Assembly: GCF_005280195.1 (NCBI RefSeq)
Contig: NZ_SZPR01000003.1
Coordinates: 124,001-188,000 of the forward strand
Length of the DNA: 64,000 nt
Reading direction: 5' to 3'
From: Streptomyces galbus
GTDB lineage: Bacteria > Actinomycetota > Actinomycetes > Streptomycetales > Streptomycetaceae
The stretch's first letter is position 1, and each line of letters begins with the position of its first letter. The notes beneath the pieces were generated by a model. It had not been told where the DNA came from. It saw only the letters and a program-made list of their open reading frames with translations, and ran no database searches. A program made the translations under genes and the position numbers. Of this stretch, positions 7,105-15,881 are shown in pieces.

Positions 7105-7893
7105 TTGAGCAATTCTGCCGACTCCCCCGGGACGGGTACAACGGGTTCCGCCCCCGCCCCCCGGCCTCGTTTCCGTCCGGTGCGGGTGCTGACGGTCGCG
7201 GTGTTCGCGCTCGCGGGGCTCCTCTTCTTCACCAGCTTCAACACGGCCAAGGGCACCAACCTCCGCACCGACACCTCTCTGCTGAAGCTGTCCGACCTCA
7301 TCCAGGAGCGCAGCCGCAAGAACGGCGAGCTCGAGGAGTCCAACGCGGCGCTGCGCGACGAGGTCGAGTCCCTGGCCGAGCGCGACGACGGCCGCTCGAA
7401 GGCCGAGGACGACAAGCTCACCGAGCTGGAGCACACCGCGGGCACCCAGAAGCTCAAGGGCCGGGCGATCACGGTGACGCTGAACGACGCCCCGCCCAAC
7501 GCCACCGCCAAGCTGCCGGGCTACCCCGAGCCGCAGCCCGACTACCTGGTCATCCACCAGCAGGACCTCCAGGCCGTGGTGAACGCGCTGTGGCAGGGCG
7601 GTGCCCAGGGCATCAAGGTCATGGACCAGCGGCTGATCTCCACCAGCGCCGTGCGCTGCGTGGGCAACACCCTGATCCTCCAGGGCCGGGTCTACTCCCC
7701 GCCGTACCGCATCCAGGCGGTCGGGGACCCGGAAAAGCTGCAGAAGGCGCTCGCGGACTCGCCCGCGATCCAGAACTACATGGTCTACGTGAACGTCTAC
7801 GGCCTCGGCTGGAAGGTGACCGAGGACGGCACGGTGACGCTGCCCGGCTACTCGGGCACGGTGGACCTGCACTACGCCGAGCCCGCGGGGTAG
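7105..7893 (+). CDS. DUF881 family membrane protein
   Basis: This 262-residue protein has a Pro/Ala-rich cytoplasmic N terminus and one transmembrane helix (about 28-46). A coiled coil follows (58-118, rich in Glu, Arg and Leu), then a conserved globular DUF881 domain (about 120-258) containing VKLKG-like and VVNALWQGGAQGI segments. Bacillus YlxW/YlxX-type relatives lie in division gene clusters, and here the gene is next to crgA, which is suggestive only. The start is TTG, chosen because AAGGAG lies upstream and nothing better is available. Confidence 0.85.
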   Translation: MSNSADSPGTGTTGSAPAPRPRFRPVRVLTVAVFALAGLLFFTSFNTAKGTNLRTDTSLLKLSDLIQERSRKNGELEESNAALRDEVESLAERDDGRSKAEDDKLTELEHTAGTQKLKGRAITVTLNDAPPNATAKLPGYPEPQPDYLVIHQQDLQAVVNALWQGGAQGIKVMDQRLISTSAVRCVGNTLILQGRVYSPPYRIQAVGDPEKLQKALADSPAIQNYMVYVNVYGLGWKVTEDGTVTLPGYSGTVDLHYAEPAG

Positions 7894-8047
7894 CCGGCCC
7901 GCACACCGTTCCGGGGGACGTTGAGGTGATCGACCCCGTACCACGTAAGTCGGGGTACACGCCGTCCCGCGGGCCCCGTGGCGCCGCGCCGCTAGTCTGG
8001 TGCGGTACGGCGTGGGTCTGGTGCCGTGGTACGACGGAAGGGACGGC

Positions 8048-8209
8048 ATGTACGGCTGGATCTGGCGGCATCTGCCGGGCAACGCGTGGATCAAGGCACT
8101 GATCGCGTCGGTGCTGGTCCTGGCCGTGGTCTACGTCCTGTTCCAGTACGTGTTCCCGTGGGCCGAACCGCTGCTTCCCTTCAACGATGTGACGGTGGAC
8201 AACCAGTGA
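8048..8209 (+). CDS. Small membrane protein (53 aa)
   Basis: The ATG at 8048, behind GGAAGGG, gives a 53-residue protein with one transmembrane helix (about 14-35). It ends with FPWAEPLLPFNDVTVDNQ. The stop overlaps the GTG of the glutamine amidotransferase gene (GTGA), so the two are translationally coupled. The protein is conserved in this position in Streptomyces, as I recall the locus, but its function is not known. It may be a partner of the sortase or wall-synthesis genes downstream. Confidence 0.75.
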   Translation: MYGWIWRHLPGNAWIKALIASVLVLAVVYVLFQYVFPWAEPLLPFNDVTVDNQ

Positions 8210-8844
8210 GCGCGCGCATTCTCGTCGTCGACAACTACGACAGCTTCGTCTTCAACCTGGTCCAGTACCTGTACCAGCTGGGCGCCGAGTGCGAGGTCCT
8301 GCGCAACGACGAGGTCGCCACCTCCCACGCCCAGGACGGCTTCGACGGGGTGCTGCTGTCGCCCGGTCCGGGCACGCCCGAGCAGGCGGGGGTGTGCGTC
8401 GACATGGTCCGCCACTGCGCGGCCACCGGCGTCCCGGTCTTCGGCGTGTGCCTGGGCATGCAGTCGATGCAGGTGGCGTACGGCGGTGTCGTCGACCGGG
8501 CGCCCGAGCTGCTGCACGGCAAGACCTCGCCGGTCGAGCACGAGGGCCGGGGTGTCTTCGCCGGGCTGCCGTCGCCGTTCACCGCGACCCGGTACCACTC
8601 GCTGGCGGCGCTGCCGACGACCGTGCCGGACGAGCTGGAGGTCACCGCCCGTACCCACGACGGGATCATCATGGGCCTCAGGCACCGTGAACTGCCCGTG
8701 GAGGGTGTGCAGTTCCACCCCGAGTCGGTGCTCACCGAGCACGGGCACCGGATGCTGGCCAACTGGCTGGCCGAGTGCGGCGACCGGGACGCGGTGGCGA
8801 GGTCGGCGGGGCTCGCCCCGGTGGTGGGCAGGGCCACGGCGTGA
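8206..8844 (+). CDS. Class I glutamine amidotransferase (aminodeoxychorismate/anthranilate synthase component II)
   Basis: This 212-residue TrpG/PabA-type subunit supplies ammonia from glutamine to a chorismate-using synthase. It begins ILVVDNYDSFVFNLVQYL and has the oxyanion motif LLSPGPGTPEQAG. The nucleophile cysteine is in GVCLGMQS (about 84-91). The His and Glu of the triad are in GVQFHPESVLTEHG (about 166-179). The synthase component I is not in this window, so tryptophan or folate use cannot be decided. It overlaps both neighbours by GTGA junctions. Confidence 0.9.
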   Translation: MSARILVVDNYDSFVFNLVQYLYQLGAECEVLRNDEVATSHAQDGFDGVLLSPGPGTPEQAGVCVDMVRHCAATGVPVFGVCLGMQSMQVAYGGVVDRAPELLHGKTSPVEHEGRGVFAGLPSPFTATRYHSLAALPTTVPDELEVTARTHDGIIMGLRHRELPVEGVQFHPESVLTEHGHRMLANWLAECGDRDAVARSAGLAPVVGRATA

Positions 8845-9887
8845 CCGCGCTGCGCCCCGAGCGCGAGGACGCGTACGGCACGACGTCGTACGGGTCCTTC
8901 GGCGTTCCCGGCGCGGGGGCCCCGTACGGCCCGCCCCCCGACGACGAGACGATGGCCCTGCGGCTGCCGGAGGCACCGGACGCCCCGGGGTCCTACGGCG
9001 AGCCCCTGGCGGCCCCAGGCGGCCCGGCGGCCCCTTACGCCCCTCCCGGACCGGGGGGCGGCCGCGCGGCCCGCAGGAAGGCCGCCAAGCGCCGTCACGG
9101 CCGCCGTGGGGGACCCGAGGGCGGCAGCGAGCCGCAGGGGCCCGCGCGGCGCGGGGACGACGACGGCCGGCCCCTCTCCCGCGTCGAGGCCCGGCGCCGG
9201 GCGCGGGCCAGCAAGCCCGGCCCCGCGGTCCTCGCCAGCCGGGCCGTCGGCGAGCTGTTCATCACCACCGGCGTGCTGATGCTGCTGTTCGTCACCTACC
9301 AGCTCTGGTGGACCAACGTGCGCGCGCACGCCCAGGCCGACCGGGAGGCCAGCAGCCTCCAGGACGACTGGGCCAACGGCCGGCGCAACCCCGGCGCCTT
9401 CTCGCCGGGCCAGGGCTTCGCCATCCTGCACATCCCGAAGCTGGACGTGGTCGTCCCGATCGCCGAGGGCGTCAGCAACAAGAAGGTCCTCGACAAGGGC
9501 ATGGTCGGGCACTACGGCGAGGGCTCCCTGCGGACCGCGATGCCCGACGCGAAGACCGGCAACTTCGGGCTCGCGGGCCACCGCAACACCCACGGCGAGC
9601 CGTTCCGGTACATCAACCGGCTCCAGCCGGGCGACGCGGTGGTCGTCGAGACGCAGGACGAGTACTTCGTGTACAAGGTGGCCTCGATGCTGCCGGTGAC
9701 CTCGCCGGGCAACGTGAGCGTGCTCGACCCCGTCCCGAAGGGGTCCGGGTTCACCGGGCCGGGCCGCTACATCACCCTCACGACGTGCACGCCGGAGTTC
9801 ACCAGCAAGTACCGCCTGATCGTCTGGGGCAAGATGGTCGAGGAACGGCCGCGCAGCAAGGGCAAACCGGATGCGCTCGTAGAGTAG
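8841..9887 (+). CDS. srtE1: Class E sortase SrtE1
   Basis: This membrane transpeptidase cleaves an LAxTG-type signal and links surface proteins such as the long chaplins to peptidoglycan. The 348 residues comprise a long cytoplasmic Pro/Gly/Arg-rich N region (1-125), one transmembrane helix (about 136-156) and the extracellular sortase fold. The catalytic residues are H247 (LAGHRN), C316 (TLTTCTP) and R325 (SKYRLIVWG). The start GTG overlaps the upstream stop. A second sortase gene follows after 14 bp. The srtE1 name follows the Streptomyces pairing beside pknB. Confidence 0.92.
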   Translation: MTALRPEREDAYGTTSYGSFGVPGAGAPYGPPPDDETMALRLPEAPDAPGSYGEPLAAPGGPAAPYAPPGPGGGRAARRKAAKRRHGRRGGPEGGSEPQGPARRGDDDGRPLSRVEARRRARASKPGPAVLASRAVGELFITTGVLMLLFVTYQLWWTNVRAHAQADREASSLQDDWANGRRNPGAFSPGQGFAILHIPKLDVVVPIAEGVSNKKVLDKGMVGHYGEGSLRTAMPDAKTGNFGLAGHRNTHGEPFRYINRLQPGDAVVVETQDEYFVYKVASMLPVTSPGNVSVLDPVPKGSGFTGPGRYITLTTCTPEFTSKYRLIVWGKMVEERPRSKGKPDALVE

Positions 9888-9901
9888 GGGCGGATGACAC
9901 C

Positions 9902-10675
9902 GTGGCAGCCACCACAGACGGCACCGGCGAGCACAGCGGCCCGACGGCACCGGCTCCCCCTCCGTCCGCCCCGTCCGACGCGTCCCCGCCCGCGCGGCGG
10001 CCGGGACCGGTGGCGACGGCGGTCAGCGTCTTCGGTGAACTCCTCATCACGGCCGGTCTGGTGCTCGGCCTGTTCGTCGTCTACTCGCTGTGGTGGACCA
10101 ACGTCGTCGCCGACCGGCACGCCGACGCGCAGGCCGACAAGGTGCGCGACCAGTGGGAGCACCAGGCCACCGGGCCCGGCGCGCTGGACACCCGGGACGG
10201 CATCGGCTTCCTGCACGTGCCCGCCATGAGGAACGGCGAGGTCCTCGTCGAGAAGGGCACCACCTCGAAGGTCCTCAACGAGGGCGTGGCCGGCTACTAC
10301 ACCGACCCCGTCCGCGCCACGCTCCCCATGACCGGCAAGCCGGGCAACTTCTCGCTGGCCGCCCACCGCGACGGCCACGGCGCCAAGTTCCACAACATCG
10401 ACAAGCTCGACGAGGGCGACCCGATCGTCTTCGAGACGCGCGACGACTGGTACGTCTACAAGGTCTTCGCGATCCTCCCGGAGACCTCCAAGTACAACGT
10501 CAAGGTCCTCGGGCAGGTCCCGAAGGAGTCCGGGCGGACCAAGGCCGGCCACTACATCACGCTGACCACCTGCACGCCCGTCTACACCAGCCGCTACCGG
10601 TACGTCGTGTGGGGCGAACTGGTCCGCACGGAGAAGGTGGACGGCGACCGCACCCCGCCGAAGGAACTGCGCTGA
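9902..10675 (+). CDS. srtE2: Class E sortase SrtE2
   Basis: This 257-residue paralogue of the preceding sortase has a short Pro-rich cytoplasmic N terminus and one transmembrane helix (about 44-64). Its catalytic residues are H155 (LAAHRDGHG), C224 (TLTTCTP) and R233 (SRYRYVVWG). In Streptomyces coelicolor two tandem class E sortases act together in anchoring chaplins and in aerial hypha formation. The GTG start is the first usable one in frame. An in-frame ORF extends far upstream, but that part is a shadow of srtE1. A strong terminator follows. Confidence 0.92.
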   Translation: MAATTDGTGEHSGPTAPAPPPSAPSDASPPARRPGPVATAVSVFGELLITAGLVLGLFVVYSLWWTNVVADRHADAQADKVRDQWEHQATGPGALDTRDGIGFLHVPAMRNGEVLVEKGTTSKVLNEGVAGYYTDPVRATLPMTGKPGNFSLAAHRDGHGAKFHNIDKLDEGDPIVFETRDDWYVYKVFAILPETSKYNVKVLGQVPKESGRTKAGHYITLTTCTPVYTSRYRYVVWGELVRTEKVDGDRTPPKELR

Positions 10676-10708
10676 ACCCCGCCCGCGCGGCGGGGACGGA
10701 CGAAGACG

Positions 10709-10741
10709 AAGGCCCCGGCACTCGACGAGTGCCGGGGCCTT
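10709..10741. terminator. Bidirectional hairpin terminator between srtE2 and pknB
   Basis: AAGGCCCCGGCACTC pairs with GAGTGCCGGGGCCTT around a 3-nt loop. The hairpin lies between two convergent genes and is flanked by A and T runs on both sides, so it can serve both. Confidence 0.85.
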
Positions 10742-10768
10742 CCTCCGCTCCGGGTCAGGACGACGGCG

Positions 10769-12778
10769 TCAGTCCTCGCGGCCCGATCCTCCGGTGAGCC
10801 CACCGAAGAACTGGGTGCCGCCGTTGTTGTTCCCGCCGTTGTTGCCGTTGTTCCCGCCGACCGTGGCCAGGTTCACCGAGCTGCCCTTGTCGACGGTGCT
10901 GCCCGGCTGCGGGTCGGACCCCACCACGATGGCGTTGTCGTCCTGGGCCGGGCCCACGGTGCCGACGTTCAGCCCGGCGTCCTGGATCGCCTTCTTGGCG
11001 TCCTTCAGGCTCAGCCCCTGCAGGTTCTGCGGGACCTGGGTCTGGCTGCTCTTGCCGATGTTGATCTGGACCGTGGAGTCCTTGTCGACGGAGCTGCCGA
11101 TGCCCGGGTTGGTCGAGACGACCTTGCCGACCTGGTTCTGGTCCTGGACGTCGACCTCGGTGCAGTTGCCCTTGAGGCCGTTGGCCTCCATCTGGGACTT
11201 GGCCTCGTCGCAGGACTTGCCGGAGACGTCGGGGACGGTCGCCTTCTCCACGGCCTTGGCGACCGTGAGGGTGATCGTGGAGCCCTTCTCGACCTCGTCA
11301 CCGAGTTTGGGGTTCTGGTCCAGGACCGTGCCGGGCTCCTCCGAGGACTCCCGCTGCTTGGTCTTCACGTCGAACTGGTACTGGTCGCCCTCCAGCAGCG
11401 AGCGGGCGTCGTCCAGGCTCTTGCCCAGGACACTCGGCACCGCCACCTTCGGCGCACCCGTCGACACGACCAGGGCGACCGTGGAGCCCTTGTCGACCTC
11501 CTTGCCGGCGGTCGGGTTCTGCGAGCAGACCTTGCCGGTCTCGGTGTTCTCACAGGGCTTCTCGGTGAACGTCAGCTTCAGGTCGGCGTTGGTCGCCATG
11601 GTCTGCGCCTGGGCCTTCGTCTGGTCCACGAAGCTCGGCACCGACACGGTGTCGTTGCCCGCGCCACCACCGCCGCCGAAGGCCCACTTGCCGATCAGGA
11701 TGGCGCCGACCAGGACCAGCACGGCCGCCACGACCAGCAGGATGGTCGAGGTGTTCGACTTCTTCTGCCGGCGCCGGTCCGGGCGGTCGTCGTAGCCGTA
11801 GCCGCCGTCGTCCGGGTTCGTCGGGGGCAGCATCGTGGTCGCGCCGCCGCCCGCGTCCGAGCGCAGGGCCGTGGTCGCCTGGTCGTCGGGGTAGCCGCCG
11901 TAGCCGACCGAGCCCATCGCCGCCGTGGCCGCGACCGGCTGGCCGTCGAGGCAGGCCTCGATGTCGGCCCGCATCTCGTCGGCGGACTGGTAGCGGTAGT
12001 TGGGGTCCTTGACCAGCGCGCGCAGGACGATGGCGTCCATCTCGGGCGTGATCTCGGGGTCGAACACGCTCGGCGGCTGCGGCTCCTCGCGGACGTGCTG
12101 GTAGGCGACGGCCACGGGGGAGTCGCCGACGAACGGGGGCCGCACCGTCAGCAGCTCGTAGAGCAGACAGCCCGTCGAGTACAGGTCCGACCGGGCGTCG
12201 ACCTGCTCGCCCTTGGCCTGCTCGGGGGACAGGTACTGGGCGGTGCCGATGACCGCCGCGGTCTGGGTCATCGTCATGCCGGCGTCGCCCATGGCGCGGG
12301 CGATGCCGAAGTCCATCACCTTGACCTGGCCGGTGCGCGTCAGCATGACGTTCGCCGGCTTGATGTCACGGTGCACGATGCCGCTGCGGTGGGCGTACTC
12401 CAGGCCCTGGAGGATGCCGATGGTCATCTCCATGGCGCGCTCCGGCAGCAGCTTGCGGCCGGAGTGCAGCAGTTCACGGAGTGTGGAGCCGTCGACATAC
12501 TCCATCACGATGTACGGGATCGAGACCCCGTCGATGTAGTCCTCGCCCGTGTCGTAGACCGCCACGATCGCGGGATGGTTGAGCGAGGCGGCCGACTGGG
12601 CCTCCCGGCGGAACCGGGCCTGGAAGGAAGGGTCGCGCGCGAGGTCCGCGCGCAGCGTCTTCACCGCCACGGTGCGGCCCAGGCGGGTGTCATGCGCGAG
12701 GTAGACCTCGGCCATGCCACCGCGGCCGAGCACCTGGCCCAGCTCGTACCGGCCGCCGAGGCGACGCGGCTCTTCCAT
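10769..12778 (-). CDS. pknB: PASTA-domain Ser/Thr protein kinase PknB
   Basis: This is a 669-residue transmembrane kinase sensing wall precursors. The kinase domain spans about 10-275, with loop GRGGMAEVY, K40, HRD 136-138, DFG 156-158 and activation-loop threonines in MTMTQT (169-173). The juxtamembrane linker runs 276-343 and a single transmembrane helix about 345-363. Four extracellular PASTA repeats begin near 378, each starting VPxV or a similar pattern, and an Asn/Gly-rich tail follows. In actinobacteria PknB phosphorylates wall-growth proteins and binds muropeptides. It is the last gene of the fhaA-pknB run, 170 bp after pbpA. Confidence 0.97.
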   Translation of the reverse strand: MEEPRRLGGRYELGQVLGRGGMAEVYLAHDTRLGRTVAVKTLRADLARDPSFQARFRREAQSAASLNHPAIVAVYDTGEDYIDGVSIPYIVMEYVDGSTLRELLHSGRKLLPERAMEMTIGILQGLEYAHRSGIVHRDIKPANVMLTRTGQVKVMDFGIARAMGDAGMTMTQTAAVIGTAQYLSPEQAKGEQVDARSDLYSTGCLLYELLTVRPPFVGDSPVAVAYQHVREEPQPPSVFDPEITPEMDAIVLRALVKDPNYRYQSADEMRADIEACLDGQPVAATAAMGSVGYGGYPDDQATTALRSDAGGGATTMLPPTNPDDGGYGYDDRPDRRRQKKSNTSTILLVVAAVLVLVGAILIGKWAFGGGGGAGNDTVSVPSFVDQTKAQAQTMATNADLKLTFTEKPCENTETGKVCSQNPTAGKEVDKGSTVALVVSTGAPKVAVPSVLGKSLDDARSLLEGDQYQFDVKTKQRESSEEPGTVLDQNPKLGDEVEKGSTITLTVAKAVEKATVPDVSGKSCDEAKSQMEANGLKGNCTEVDVQDQNQVGKVVSTNPGIGSSVDKDSTVQINIGKSSQTQVPQNLQGLSLKDAKKAIQDAGLNVGTVGPAQDDNAIVVGSDPQPGSTVDKGSSVNLATVGGNNGNNGGNNNGGTQFFGGLTGGSGRED

Positions 12779-12948
12779 AAGCTACCTACCAGCCCTCTCC
12801 GTCGGTCCCGACCGCACCCTGTTGGGTCCGGCGGTGTGCCCACCGGGCATACCGTACCCGGCTCGCTCTGTGTGACCTGGCCAAGCCCGTCACCCGATAC
12901 AGGACCGGTATCGCTACGTGCACCGATGTGCAGGCGATGTGGGCAGGG

Positions 12949-14418
12949 TCACTTCTTGGTGCCGATGACGGCCTTCATCACGTTCCGCGCGATCGGGGCG
13001 GCGAGGCCACCGCCGCTGATGTCGTCACGGTTGGCTGCGCCGTCCTCGACGACCACCGCGACGGCCACCGGCGAGCTGCCGTCCGACAGCTTGGCGTAGG
13101 AGATGAACCAGGCGTACGGCTTCTCGCTGTTGTTCAGGCCGTGCTGGGCGGTACCGGTCTTGCCGCCGACGGTGACGCCGTCGATCTGCGCGTTGGTTCC
13201 GGTGCCCTCCTTGACCACGGTCTCCATCATCTGCTGGAGCTTCTGCGCGGTCTCCGAGGAGACGGCCTGGGAGAGCTGCTTGGGCTCGGCGGTCTCGATG
13301 ACGTCCAGGTTGGAGGCGCGGAGCTGGTCCACCATGTACGGCTGCATCAGCTTGCCGTCGTTGGCGATCGCCGAGGCGACCATGGCCATCTGCAGCGGGG
13401 TGGCCCGGTTGGAGGCCTGGCCGATGCCGTCCATGGCGTTCTGCGGCCGGTTGTCCTCGGGGTAGATGCTCTGCGCGGCGCGCACCGGGGTGTCCAGCTT
13501 CTTGTTGTTGAAGCCGAACCGCTCCGCCTGCTCGATCATCTTGTCGTTGCCCACGCTGTCGGAGAGCTTGGCGAAGACGGTGTTGCAGGAGTAGCGCAGC
13601 GCGACGCGCAGGGTCGCGTTCTCGCAGGGGATGTTGCCCTCGTTCTTCAGCTCGGTCCTGGAGTCCGGGAGCTGGTACGGCAGCGGGGAGTCGGTCTTGT
13701 CGTCGATGCCGGAGACCTTGCCGTTCTCCAGCGCGGCGGCGGCGGTGACGACCTTGAAGGTCGAGCCCGGCGGGTAGGTCTCGCGCAGCGCCCGGTTGAG
13801 CATCGGGTCGTCGCGGTTGTTCTTCTTCTGCACCGCGTTCCACGCCTTGGCGTCCTCGTCGGTGTTGCCCGCGAACTTCGACGGGTCGTACGACGGGGTG
13901 GAGACCAGCGCCAGGATCTTGCCGGTGGCGGGGTCGATCGCGGCGACCGCGCCCTTGCGGTCGCCCAGGCCCTCGTAGGCGGCCTTCTGCGCGGCCGCGT
14001 TGAGGGTGGTGACGACGCTGCCGCCCTCCTTCTTCTTGCCCGTGATCATGTCGAGCGTGTTGCGGAAGAAGAGCCGGTCGTCGTTGCCGGTGAGGATGCC
14101 GTCCTCCAGCGCCTCGAGCTGGTTGGCGCCGAAGGCCTGCGAGGAGTACCCGGTGACCGGCGCCCACATGGCGCCGTCCTTCCAGGTGCGCTTGTACTTG
14201 AAGTCGCCGCTGGTGTTCTCCACCGAGCCGGTGATCGCCTTGCCCCCGACGATGATGTCGCCGCGCGGGGTCGCGTAGCGCGCGATGTTGACGCGGCGGT
14301 TCTTGTCGTCCGTGGCCAGGTCGTCGGCCTTGACGTACTGGAGCCAGTTGTCGCGGATGAGCAGGGTGAGGACGAGCAGTCCGCAGAAGATCGCGATCCG
14401 GCGCAGGGGCTTGTTCAT
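12949..14418 (-). CDS. pbpA: Class B penicillin-binding protein PbpA
   Basis: This 489-residue transpeptidase cross-links peptidoglycan. It has one N-terminal transmembrane helix (about 7-22), a PBP dimerisation domain and the catalytic motifs S219-TFK222 (SxxK), S277-CN (SxN) and K420-TG (KTG). It pairs with the adjacent SEDS polymerase. The ATG at 14418 overlaps the rodA stop as ATGA. A longer frame upstream is the shadow of rodA. The homologous protein in mycobacteria is needed for septation and cell length, and its role in Streptomyces growth is inferred from the operon. Confidence 0.95.
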   Translation of the reverse strand: MNKPLRRIAIFCGLLVLTLLIRDNWLQYVKADDLATDDKNRRVNIARYATPRGDIIVGGKAITGSVENTSGDFKYKRTWKDGAMWAPVTGYSSQAFGANQLEALEDGILTGNDDRLFFRNTLDMITGKKKEGGSVVTTLNAAAQKAAYEGLGDRKGAVAAIDPATGKILALVSTPSYDPSKFAGNTDEDAKAWNAVQKKNNRDDPMLNRALRETYPPGSTFKVVTAAAALENGKVSGIDDKTDSPLPYQLPDSRTELKNEGNIPCENATLRVALRYSCNTVFAKLSDSVGNDKMIEQAERFGFNNKKLDTPVRAAQSIYPEDNRPQNAMDGIGQASNRATPLQMAMVASAIANDGKLMQPYMVDQLRASNLDVIETAEPKQLSQAVSSETAQKLQQMMETVVKEGTGTNAQIDGVTVGGKTGTAQHGLNNSEKPYAWFISYAKLSDGSSPVAVAVVVEDGAANRDDISGGGLAAPIARNVMKAVIGTKK

Positions 14419-15854
14419 GACGGGCGGACCACCTGGGTCATCTCGGCGTCGGGGTTGGTGGCGGGGGCGGGGGCCGGGCGGCGCGCGGTGTCGCTGATGC
14501 GCAGCAGGATGCCGATGAGCGCCCAGTTGGCGATGACGGAGGAGCCGCCGTACGCCAGGAAGGGCATCGTCATACCGGTCAGCGGGATGAGACCCATGAC
14601 GCCGCCGGCGACGACGAAGACCTGGAGGGCGAACGCGCCGGACAGGCCGATCGCCAGCAGCTTGCCGAACGGGTCGCGGGCGGCCAGGGCGGTGCGCACA
14701 CCGCGCTCCGCGATCAGGCCGTAGATCAGCAGCAGCGCCATCAGGCCGGCCAGGCCCAGCTCCTCGCCGAAGGTGGCGAGGACGAAGTCGGAGTTGGCGG
14801 CGAACCTGATCAGCTCGGAGTGGCCCTGGCCCCAGCCGGTGCCGAGGGTGCCGCCGGAGCCGAACGCCCACAGCGCCTGCATGGCCTGCTCGGAGTGTCC
14901 CGGGACGTTCTGCTGGGACAGCATGTACTCGTGCATCGGGTCCAGCCACGCCTGGACGCGCATCTTCACGTGCGGCTCGACGCTCGCCACGCCGACGGCG
15001 CCGACCGAGGACATCAGCAGACCGAAGAGGATCCAGCTGGTCCGCTCGGTGGCGACGTACAGCATGATGACGAACATTCCGAAGAACAGCAGCGACGTGC
15101 CGAGGTCGGTCTCGAAGACCAGGATCAGGATCGAGATCGCCCAGACCACGATGATCGGGCCCAGGTCGCGGCCGCGCGGCAGGTACACGCCGAGGACCCG
15201 GCGGCTGGCGAGGGCCAGCGCGTCGCGCTTCACCATCAGGTAACCCGCGAAGAAGATCGCCAGCACGATCTTGGCGAACTCACCGGGCTGGATGGAGAAG
15301 CCGCCGACGGAGATCCAGATCTTGGCGCCGTAGATGTTCTGGCCGAGGCCCGGCACGAGCGGGAGCAGCAGCAGGAGCACCGCGCCCAGCATGGAGATGT
15401 AGGTGTAGCGCTGCAGGACCCGGTGGTCCTTGAGGAAGATCAGCACCACGATGAACAGGGCGATGCCCAGCGCCGTGTACAGGAGCTGCCGGGGCGCGGC
15501 GGTGCCGGCCTGGTGGATCCGCTGGAGCAGCTTCGACTGGTCCAGCCGCCAGATGGCGACCAGCCCCAGCCCGTTGAGCAGCGTGGCCAGCGGCAGCAGC
15601 AGCGGGTCCGCGTACGGCGCGAACTTGCGGACGACGAGGTGGGCGACGCCGGCCAGCAGGCCGAGCCCGAGTCCGTAGCTCAGCAGGCCGGACGGCACCT
15701 GCTCGTTGAGGGCGAGACCCACGTTGGCGTAGGCGAAGACCGGGATGACGACGGCGAACACGAGCAGCGCGAGCTCGGTGTTGCGCCGGCTCGGCGCGCC
15801 GATCGAGCCGATCGTGGACGTGTGGTGCGTCGGCGTGTTGGTAGTACTGCTCAT
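14415..15854 (-). CDS. rodA: SEDS-family peptidoglycan polymerase (FtsW/RodA/SpoVE)
   Basis: This 479-residue protein has about ten to twelve transmembrane helices and SEDS signatures. These include GLGQNIYGAKIWISVGGFS, the downstream stretch with QPGEFAKI, and near the C terminus GGVMGLIPLTGMTMPFLAYGGSS. It polymerises glycan strands from lipid II and works with a class B PBP, here the overlapping pbpA. The name rodA follows the position next to pbpA and pknB in actinobacteria. FtsW assignment cannot be excluded from sequence alone. The stop overlaps the pbpA start, and the start lies 27 bp after pstP. Confidence 0.92.
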   Translation of the reverse strand: MSSTTNTPTHHTSTIGSIGAPSRRNTELALLVFAVVIPVFAYANVGLALNEQVPSGLLSYGLGLGLLAGVAHLVVRKFAPYADPLLLPLATLLNGLGLVAIWRLDQSKLLQRIHQAGTAAPRQLLYTALGIALFIVVLIFLKDHRVLQRYTYISMLGAVLLLLLPLVPGLGQNIYGAKIWISVGGFSIQPGEFAKIVLAIFFAGYLMVKRDALALASRRVLGVYLPRGRDLGPIIVVWAISILILVFETDLGTSLLFFGMFVIMLYVATERTSWILFGLLMSSVGAVGVASVEPHVKMRVQAWLDPMHEYMLSQQNVPGHSEQAMQALWAFGSGGTLGTGWGQGHSELIRFAANSDFVLATFGEELGLAGLMALLLIYGLIAERGVRTALAARDPFGKLLAIGLSGAFALQVFVVAGGVMGLIPLTGMTMPFLAYGGSSVIANWALIGILLRISDTARRPAPAPATNPDAEMTQVVRPS

Positions 15855-15881
15855 CGTGTGACGGGGCCTCTCACGGCTTGC

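Noticed and set aside
8841..10675. One fused double sortase instead of two genes
   Set aside because: srtE1 has a stop at 9887 and srtE2 begins in a different frame at 9902. The long frame through both is a shadow over srtE1.
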